From Lachnospiraceae bacterium UBA7480 (GTDB lineage Bacteria; Bacillota; Clostridia; Lachnospirales; Lachnospiraceae): a stretch of 10,487 nt of DNA. Numbering within the stretch: position 1 is the stretch's first letter; each line of letters begins with the position of its first letter. Positions 4,643-10,487 of this stretch are shown here, in pieces. Both the position numbers and the translations under genes were made by a program. The notes beneath the pieces were generated by a model. That model was not told the DNA's origin and searched no databases. It saw only the letters and a program-made list of their open reading frames with translations. The DNA is taken from contig DLOQ01000071.1 in assembly GCA_002479655.1 (NCBI GenBank), positions 12,018-22,504 on the forward strand, in the 5' to 3' direction.

Positions 4643-6895
4643 TCATTCCGATGAAAAAGCATGAAATGTCAGATATTCCTCTATCCACATCTTCCCATCC
4701 CTGACATACACGCTTACCGCCCCGCACTCATCCGTCCGGTATATCATGCAGCCGTACCGTTCCAGCCCTTCCATAACTTCTTCATGCGGATGCCCATAAC
4801 GGTTATTCCGTCCGCAGGAGATCACGGCTGCCAGCGGACTGCAGGATTCCAAAAAGGCTTCCGAAGTGGAGGTCGAAGATCCATGATGTCCAACCTTTAG
4901 CAACTGCACCTGACGGCATCCATATTCTTCCCAATATCGTATGACTTCCCGCTCACCTTCCGTCGTGGCGTCTCCGGTAAAGACTCCGCAGAAATCCTCA
5001 TATTCCACGGAAACGACCAGTGAACTTTCATTGACATCTTCCGTCCGGTATCCTTCTTTTGGATGCAGCACCGTAAGTTTCAGCTCTCCTGCCTGAATAA
5101 ACTCTCCGCTTGACAGCAGCAGCACCTGAACGCCATTTTTCTCCGCCAGTGAGATCAGTTCCGCACAGCTTTCCCTGATGCCATAGGCATCCGGAAGCAC
5201 AAGCGTATGCACGATGATCGCATTTTCCTTCCCCATCTCCATCATTTCCTGATATCCGCTGCAATGATCCACATCCGGATGCGTAATCAGCCAATAATCG
5301 ATTTCACTGATCCCCTCATGTTTTAAAAACGGCATAAGCTGATACTCTGCCAGATGGCTTTTGGAAGAGCTTCCACCATCGATCATGCAGACGATCCCTT
5401 CTGCGCGGATGCAGATCCCGTCACCCTGCCCCACATCGAGCAGCGTTATGCAAAGCCCATCTTCCGCCCGCAGCCCCATCATAAGGATTGCAACAGCGAT
5501 CAACAGAAACCGGACATACGCTTTCATCCGGGGCAGCCTCTTTCTTCCGACCTTTTTTCCCGACAGCGCAACCAAGATCAAAACGCCATAAAACATTATG
5601 ATCTTTAAGGCTCCAGGCGCACCGGCGATCCAGCTTCTGCCCGGCAGATTCATGGCTGCGCTGCAGAGCCATTCATAGACGCGCAGGATCACATGAACGA
5701 TCATTCCCACAGCTTTCCCCAAGGGCAGAAAGATACAGCCTGCCAAGACCGTAAATATCCCTGCCGGGAGCAGCAGGCTCATCAGCGGGATCACCAGCAG
5801 ATTCAGGAATATGGAATAAACCGGATATTCATAATAACTCAGTAGCAGCACAGGCAGCGTCGCGAGATTGACACACAAGCCTCCAATAGCGGCATTGCAG
5901 AGTGTACGCAGCCTTTTGTTTTTGATCTCGATCCCATCCATCAGGGCAGGATACAGGATCGCCACGCCGAAAACCGCCATATAGGACAGCCAGAATCCTG
6001 TCTGATACAGCATATATGGTTCCGTGATCGTTGTACACAGCGCCGCCAAGGACAGCGCCGTAGGCAGATCATAACTTCTTCTTACGCAGGCTGCCGTGAC
6101 CATAAGTCCAAACATGACCACAGCCCGGACCGTTGAGGCGCTCGCGCCGGTCATAACTGCATAAGCGATCATGACCGTCATGGCAAGTCCTCCCGATACA
6201 TAAAGCGGCACGGAAAGCCGTTTCAGGAGCTGATATAACGCAATTCCGATCATGCTGATATGCAGACCGCTGATCGCCAGGATATGCGCGATCCCATTGG
6301 TCTGATAAAGCTTTTTGATGTCACGGTCCATCTGCAGCTTTTCCCCCAGAAGCATTGCCCGCATCACCGAAGCATCCCGCTCATCCAGCGCGGCATCCAA
6401 AACGGAAGACAGATAGCAGCGGAACCGGTACAGCCCCTCTCTAAAAGCATCATATTCCTCCGAAACGCTGACGATTTCTGTTACCGATACTTTTCCGCAG
6501 TATCCCTGTAACAAATAATAGCTTTTCTGGTCAAATTCGCCCGGATTGGTCGCTGCAGAGTATGCTGTCATTTTTCCCATAAGCAAAATCGTTGCGCCCA
6601 TTGGCGGCGCCTCCTGCTGCATATAGCAAATCAGTCCATATGTATCAATTGTGTCATTAATTGATTGAAAGGAATCTTCCCCAAACAGTGATTCCATATC
6701 GCAGAATGCGATATTACTAAGATATACTACCTGCGTCTCTCCCTTGATCTCTTTTCCGTTGACGGTGCCGCTGATCAAAAGATCACGATCTGTCCATGCG
6801 GATATATCCGCTTCCGGCGGGTCCTTAATGCAGAGCCACCAAAAGATCAGGGCGATACAGACAAGAGAGGCTGCGCATAACGGTCTTCGCATCAT
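4643..6895 (-). CDS. comEC: ComEC/Rec2 DNA-uptake channel protein
   Basis: ComEC is the membrane protein thought to carry single-stranded transforming DNA across the cytoplasmic membrane. At 750 residues it is full length. The N-terminal helix (residues about 5-22) leads to an extracytoplasmic OB-like region (about 38-145). The competence domain follows from about 180, with MLLGEKLQMDRDIKKLYQTN, GIAHILAISGLHISMIG and GASASTVRAVVMFG, and multiple membrane helices to about 475. The C-terminal metallo-beta-lactamase domain starts LLDVGQGDGICI and has an intact metal/nuclease set: THPDVDH (538-544), FTGDA (639-643), GHHGSS (669-674) and GHPHEEV (701-707), so nuclease activity is plausible. The ATG at 6895 has a GGGG-type ribosome binding site 5 bases upstream; an adjacent second ATG is possible. 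It follows the GerMN gene after 35 bases and is likely co-transcribed with it. Confidence 0.96.
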   Translation of the reverse strand: MMRRPLCAASLVCIALIFWWLCIKDPPEADISAWTDRDLLISGTVNGKEIKGETQVVYLSNIAFCDMESLFGEDSFQSINDTIDTYGLICYMQQEAPPMGATILLMGKMTAYSAATNPGEFDQKSYYLLQGYCGKVSVTEIVSVSEEYDAFREGLYRFRCYLSSVLDAALDERDASVMRAMLLGEKLQMDRDIKKLYQTNGIAHILAISGLHISMIGIALYQLLKRLSVPLYVSGGLAMTVMIAYAVMTGASASTVRAVVMFGLMVTAACVRRSYDLPTALSLAALCTTITEPYMLYQTGFWLSYMAVFGVAILYPALMDGIEIKNKRLRTLCNAAIGGLCVNLATLPVLLLSYYEYPVYSIFLNLLVIPLMSLLLPAGIFTVLAGCIFLPLGKAVGMIVHVILRVYEWLCSAAMNLPGRSWIAGAPGALKIIMFYGVLILVALSGKKVGRKRLPRMKAYVRFLLIAVAILMMGLRAEDGLCITLLDVGQGDGICIRAEGIVCMIDGGSSSKSHLAEYQLMPFLKHEGISEIDYWLITHPDVDHCSGYQEMMEMGKENAIIVHTLVLPDAYGIRESCAELISLAEKNGVQVLLLSSGEFIQAGELKLTVLHPKEGYRTEDVNESSLVVSVEYEDFCGVFTGDATTEGEREVIRYWEEYGCRQVQLLKVGHHGSSTSTSEAFLESCSPLAAVISCGRNNRYGHPHEEVMEGLERYGCMIYRTDECGAVSVYVRDGKMWIEEYLTFHAFSSE

Positions 6896-6930
6896 CTTAT
6901 CCCCGCCTTTCCCCTAATAAACTCTCTATT

Positions 6931-7902
6931 TTATTCAATCATATCAAGATTCCGTGTGAACGTATTCTCAAAACTGATATGATCACGATACTGCACCGCT
7001 GTTTCCCCATCTATCATAAGCTGGACTTTATTGACATTACTCAGCTCCGCCAAGGAATTTACGATGGAATAAATCGCCACCTCTGATGTGACATTATATG
7101 GCTGCGTTAAAAATGCGCTGTCCAGATTCACATAGCATGTACCGTCAGTTATCGTAACCGAATTGATCTTTGCCGCGGGATTGATCGTCGGATAAGATTC
7201 CGTATTGCTCGGTCCCGCGATCAGCTGGTCTACGACAACCCTTTCTATCGCTATATTGCTGTTATATATTACCAGCCGGTTGACCTTGATCAATGCATTT
7301 CCCTCTTCATTGGCAAAATATAATATGATATTGGCCTGTTCGTAGGCATTGATCTCCGATCCCTGATTATCAATAAACATATCCGCCGTCATTACGCCAA
7401 CCGGCTTCCCAGCCAGATCCGTCAGCGGATCCTCTCCCACCAGAAAGCTAACGCCGTCAATCCCCTTGATCTGCGTCAATGTCCTTACGATCGCCGCCCG
7501 CGCCAGTATCTCCGTGGAGGGTGTCAGCTGCTTATAGGCTTCATCCACTTTCAAGACGATCTGCGTCCCCTCCAGTTGATAAGAGACTACCTGAAATCCC
7601 AGATGCATCGGCGCTTTTATATCAATGCTTTCCGGAATCGCCTGCATTTTCTCCAGCAGCTCCCGTATCTGCCCGCTCTGCTCTTCCGCCTCCATTGTAT
7701 AGGACTGGCTGAGCAGGGCATTTTCATCTTTGTTCAGATAATAAAGCTGTATTTCGGAGGAAGATACCGAAGCTCCATGCTGCCCTTCTGCATGCTCCGT
7801 CCTGCTGCAGGATAATAAGGATGCCAAAACAAACAAATACAGCAAAGCAGCCGCCATATTGCTCCCATATCCTTTTATCTTCTTTCTTTTTACAAAGCGC
7901 AC
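6931..7902 (-). CDS. GerMN-domain lipoprotein
   Basis: This is a predicted membrane-anchored extracytoplasmic lipoprotein of 323 residues. A strongly basic n-region (RFVKRKKIKGYG) and a hydrophobic stretch (about 16-31) end in the lipobox LLSC with the lipidated cysteine at C32. Two GerMN domains follow, at about 45-165 (IQLYYLNKDENAL ... VDEAYKQLTPSTEILARAAI) and about 190-310 (IILYFANEEGNALIKV ... GTCYVNLDSAFLTQPY). GerMN domains occur in the sporulation/germination protein GerM and in actinobacterial LpqB. The GTG at 7902 is chosen because AGAGGG lies 8 bases upstream; the frame also opens at a GTG at 7938 and has an ATG at 7857 with a close GGGAG. The gene lies directly after the kinase and before comEC, so it may sense or modulate envelope state for that kinase. 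That link is inferred only from order. Confidence 0.88.
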   Translation of the reverse strand: MRFVKRKKIKGYGSNMAAALLYLFVLASLLSCSRTEHAEGQHGASVSSSEIQLYYLNKDENALLSQSYTMEAEEQSGQIRELLEKMQAIPESIDIKAPMHLGFQVVSYQLEGTQIVLKVDEAYKQLTPSTEILARAAIVRTLTQIKGIDGVSFLVGEDPLTDLAGKPVGVMTADMFIDNQGSEINAYEQANIILYFANEEGNALIKVNRLVIYNSNIAIERVVVDQLIAGPSNTESYPTINPAAKINSVTITDGTCYVNLDSAFLTQPYNVTSEVAIYSIVNSLAELSNVNKVQLMIDGETAVQYRDHISFENTFTRNLDMIE

Positions 7903-7969
7903 TTTTTTGACCCTCTTTCTTCCCTGCCTTGATCTCACGCCATAAACCTATCGGAAACGCCTGTTAAAA

Positions 7970-9418
7970 TCAATCTACAGAAATAAAACTCAATGGTATC
8001 TTCACCAAAAAGCTGGTTCCCTCTCCCATCACACTATCTACTGTAATCGATCCGCGGTGATATTGTATCGTTCTTTTTACAATGGCAAGTCCCAGACCGT
8101 TACCGTCTATCTCATTGGAATGTGATTTATCCACCCGATAAAATCTCTCAAAAATATGATCAATATCCGTCTCCGAGATCCCGATTCCCGAATCCTTCAC
8201 CTCAACCGTCATATACTGATGATCCGCATCCAGTATGATCTTCACCCAGCCCGGATGCCGGTTATATTTGATGCCGTTTTCAATCAGATTGGTCAAGGCA
8301 AGCGTCAGTTTCACCTCATCCACATCCGCCGTAACCTCCCGCTCGCTCTCAAAGATCAGATCTACCTCCTGCTTCCTTGCGATCGGTCCCAAACGCTTTA
8401 TGATCAGCTCTAGCATTGCATTGATCTTGCAGCTTTCAAAATTCATGCCGGACGCGCCTTTTTCCATCTTCACCAGAGAAAGCAGATCTGTGATGATCTT
8501 ATTTTCCCGGTCAATCTCCTCCGTAATATCGTGCATGAACTCACGATACATCTCCACCGGTACGTCCTCCTGCATATTCAGGGAATCTGCGAGAACCTTC
8601 ATGGAAGTAAGCGGTGTCTTTAATTCATGTGATACATTGCTGACGAATTCCTGCCGCGAATCATCCAACGCTTTCGCTCTGGCACGCATCTTATTAAAGG
8701 CTTCCACCATCTGCCGCGTCTCGATATAATCCGGCACCGCAGGTATCATCTCATCAAAGGTAACCGCCTCATTAGCCGCCTTAACCACCTCGTCAAAAGG
8801 TCGTGTAATAATCGCCGAAATAAAGATCGCGATACCGATGGTGCAGATCATGATCACCGTCTCCAGCACTCTCGCCTGACGATAGAGCGTCGCGTAATTC
8901 TGCACAAAATTTTCCGTAGAGACGCTGGTCAGGATCACTCCCTCTACACCGGAGTCCCCCTCACCTTCCCCAGTGCCGAAGATCGGAACGACGACCTCGA
9001 TAAAATGATTGTTGGCATCATAATTGGTTACTGTCTTACCACCAAACCCATCAATCACTTCCTTGGCGATCATATACCTGCCTTCGCTAAGTCCATACGT
9101 ATCTTTGATAATACGAAAATTCTGATCTACAACAAGTATCCTCCCGTCGTAGATCGTGGAAAGCTGTGACAATTCCGCATTAATGATTTCTGAAGAATTA
9201 TCCTGTAGATAATGATAGGATATCAGATGATTGGCAACAATACGCATCTGATTAACAACCTCGCTGGTACGCGTATTAATGTTTTCCTCTTCATAGTGAT
9301 TAAGGATACCGCGCCACATCATTGCGCTGCCAAACAATCCTGTTAAAATGATAATAAGAAATATACGAAGCTTAAAACTTCGTATAAAAGCGAGCTTACC
9401 CCTTATAATAGTATCCAA
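7970..9418 (-). CDS. Sensor histidine kinase (HisKA/HATPase_c, extracytoplasmic sensor domain)
   Basis: This 482-residue membrane kinase is the evident partner of the overlapping response regulator. Membrane helices lie at about 17-36 and 184-205, enclosing an extracytoplasmic sensor domain of roughly 150 residues that looks PAS/Cache-like (RILVVDQNFRIIKDTYGLSEG, then HFIEVVVPIF). A HAMP-like linker follows (RPFDEVVKAANEAV). The phosphoacceptor is H264 in FVSNVSHELKTPLTS. ATP-binding boxes are N (NLIENGIKYN, 377-386), G1 (DSGIGI, 409-414), F (FERFYRVD) and G2 (GNGLGLAIVK, 439-448), so it should be active. The layout resembles WalK/PhoR-type kinases without an inner PAS domain. The start is uncertain: the best in-frame choice is a TTG at 9418, inside the regulator gene, with GGGGG touching it. 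This suggests translational coupling. No ATG precedes the first helix. Confidence 0.92.
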   Translation of the reverse strand: MDTIIRGKLAFIRSFKLRIFLIIILTGLFGSAMMWRGILNHYEEENINTRTSEVVNQMRIVANHLISYHYLQDNSSEIINAELSQLSTIYDGRILVVDQNFRIIKDTYGLSEGRYMIAKEVIDGFGGKTVTNYDANNHFIEVVVPIFGTGEGEGDSGVEGVILTSVSTENFVQNYATLYRQARVLETVIMICTIGIAIFISAIITRPFDEVVKAANEAVTFDEMIPAVPDYIETRQMVEAFNKMRARAKALDDSRQEFVSNVSHELKTPLTSMKVLADSLNMQEDVPVEMYREFMHDITEEIDRENKIITDLLSLVKMEKGASGMNFESCKINAMLELIIKRLGPIARKQEVDLIFESEREVTADVDEVKLTLALTNLIENGIKYNRHPGWVKIILDADHQYMTVEVKDSGIGISETDIDHIFERFYRVDKSHSNEIDGNGLGLAIVKRTIQYHRGSITVDSVMGEGTSFLVKIPLSFISVD

Positions 9419-10091
9419 CCCCCCACTTTGTCTGAACGAACCTTGGTTCGCTTGGATTGTCCTCTATCTTTTCCCTCAGACGCCGCACATGAACATCCAC
9501 TGTCCGCACATCTCCGGGATAATCGGCGCCCCAGACAAGCTTCAGCAGACTGTCTCTGTTATATACTTTACCCGGATTGGTTACAAAGAGTTCTAATAAT
9601 TCAAATTCCCTGGTCGTCAGATTAATCTCTTTTTGCCCGATCGTCAGACGGCGGTTATCGAGATCGATCATCAATTCTCCATTTTCAATGATATGGGAAA
9701 CCGGCTTCGCATTTTTACGCGCAGCATTTTCATATCTTCTGATGATCCCCTTGATGCGTGCCTTGACCTCCAGGATATTAAACGGCTTGGTAATATAATC
9801 GTCAGCGCCGTTTTCCAATCCCATGATCTTATCCATATCGTCGCCCTTTGCCGTCAGCATCACGATCGGCACATCGGAAAACTCTCTGACCTGCTGGCAT
9901 ACCTCCGTACCGGAAAGCTTTGGAAGCATCAGATCCAATAAGATCAGACTATATTGATTCGCCTTGATCTTTTCCAGCGCTTCTTCCCCGTCATATGCCA
10001 CATCCACCTGCATCTCATCCTGTTCCAGACTATACCGGATCCCTTTTACAATCAGCTTCTCGTCATCTACGACCAATATTCTCTTACTCAT
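9396..10091 (-). CDS. OmpR/PhoB-family response regulator
   Basis: This 231-residue transcription factor is the output partner of the adjoining kinase. The receiver domain (about 3-118) has the acidic pair D9/D10, phosphoacceptor D53 (LILLDLMLPKLSG), T80 (VMLTAKGDD) and K102 (DYITKPF), so all key residues are present. The C-terminal winged helix (about 135-231) carries LTTREFELLELFVTNPGKVYN and VRTVDVHVRRLREKI and ends WGVGYYYKG, like WalR/PhoB proteins. The ATG at 10091 gives the typical MSKRILVVDDEK start. It lacks a clear ribosome binding site; AAGGA lies about 15 bases upstream, and an in-frame TTG at 10106 abuts it. The gene starts 81 bases after comEA and its 3' end overlaps the kinase gene. 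The DNA targets are unknown, and the neighbouring com genes are candidates by location only. Confidence 0.94.
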   Translation of the reverse strand: MSKRILVVDDEKLIVKGIRYSLEQDEMQVDVAYDGEEALEKIKANQYSLILLDLMLPKLSGTEVCQQVREFSDVPIVMLTAKGDDMDKIMGLENGADDYITKPFNILEVKARIKGIIRRYENAARKNAKPVSHIIENGELMIDLDNRRLTIGQKEINLTTREFELLELFVTNPGKVYNRDSLLKLVWGADYPGDVRTVDVHVRRLREKIEDNPSEPRFVQTKWGVGYYYKG

Positions 10092-10172
10092 CTCTATGTG
10101 AACCAATCCTTATTTTTTTATCATGCGCTCTGCATTGCACATTCACTCCGCTCCGCGCGGCATCAACATTCT

Positions 10173-10487
10173 TTACCGTACAGTGATATAACTCTCAATC
10201 TTCTCATATGTAGCGCCCTTGATCCCCGTCACCTGCATAAGATCCTCCTTACAGGCAAATGCGCCGTGTTCCTCACGAAATGTAATAATCGCATCCGCAC
10301 GGGTCTGTCCGATCCCGGGAAGCTCCATCAACTCTGCCACAGTAGCAAGATTGATATCCAAAAGTCCCTGAGCGTCATAAGACGACCGATTCTCCTGCCC
10401 CGCGTTTGGAAATTCACCGGAAAGCGCCTCTTCTTCCGTCGGAATCTGATACTGCATACCATCACTGACTGTCAGCGCAAGATTGCA
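10173..10487 (-). CDS. comEA: ComEA-family helix-hairpin-helix DNA receptor (partial, N-terminus beyond window)
   Basis: ComEA binds double-stranded DNA outside the membrane and hands it to ComEC during transformation. The frame is open to the right edge, so the 104 residues seen are the C-terminal part. The first residues (NLALTVSDGMQYQIPTEEE) are the end of an SLBB domain, which in Gram-positive ComEA precedes the DNA-binding part. An internal ATG at 10457 is therefore not the true start. After a polar linker come two helix-hairpin-helix motifs, LLDINLATVAELMELPGIGQ and AFACKEDLMQVTGIKGATYE, the usual ComEA C-terminus. The membrane anchor and start lie outside the window. The gene heads the regulator-kinase-lipoprotein-comEC run on the same strand. 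Confidence 0.93.
   Translation of the reverse strand, partial: CNLALTVSDGMQYQIPTEEEALSGEFPNAGQENRSSYDAQGLLDINLATVAELMELPGIGQTRADAIITFREEHGAFACKEDLMQVTGIKGATYEKIESYITVR

Noticed and set aside
4405..4662. 85-codon minus-strand frame overlapping the comEC 3' end, with a hydrophobic middle
   Set aside because: It has no ribosome binding site at proper spacing, overlaps comEC by 20 bases, and lies opposite the better-supported plus-strand small gene. The hydrophobic middle alone is not enough.
10092..10172. Possible promoter or terminator hairpin between comEA and the response regulator
   Set aside because: Only short GC stems with wobble pairs and no proper T-run after them; no -35/-10 pair at correct spacing was found.

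Overview
The window looks like chromosomal DNA from a Clostridia member, most likely Lachnospiraceae-like. This is inferred from protein character, AGGAGG-type ribosome binding sites, and the gene order comEA - response regulator - histidine kinase - GerMN lipoprotein - comEC ... holA. No 16S rRNA or other marker is present, so the family is an inference.

Right half, all on the minus strand and read from right to left: the 3' part of comEA (cut by the window edge), an OmpR/PhoB-type response regulator, its sensor histidine kinase (genes overlap by about 23 bases), a secreted lipoprotein with two GerMN domains, and full-length comEC. Short gaps suggest one transcription unit. It joins two DNA-uptake proteins to an envelope-type two-component system with a GerMN lipoprotein, an arrangement reminiscent of actinobacterial MtrAB-LpqB.

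Middle (about 3.3-4.6 kb): a minus-strand radical SAM enzyme of the AmmeMemoRadiSam type (amrS), without AMMECR1 or Memo partners in view. A short plus-strand hypothetical gene has a very good ribosome binding site. Between them, two promoter-like elements face each other and overlap at their -10 boxes.

Left half: a compact plus-strand cassette encodes a TetR-family regulator and an iron-sulfur-flavoprotein-like oxidoreductase. It is visibly more AT-rich than its neighbours and lies against the direction of the surrounding genes. Its promoter carries two copies of a TGAACA-N-TGTTCA palindrome, one filling the -35/-10 spacer and one at the transcription start, so autorepression is likely. Divergent from it, with a separate promoter, is yggS (PLP homeostasis protein), followed by holA (DNA polymerase III delta subunit), which is cut by the left edge. 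The yggS-holA gap contains a degenerate 23-base tandem repeat.

No tRNA, rRNA, CRISPR array or insertion sequence was recognised. Most of the window is ordinary core genome. The more unusual points are the double-operator TetR/flavoprotein cassette, the regulator-lipoprotein trio inside the com genes, the overlapping opposed promoters, the small unknown gene and the 23-base repeat.
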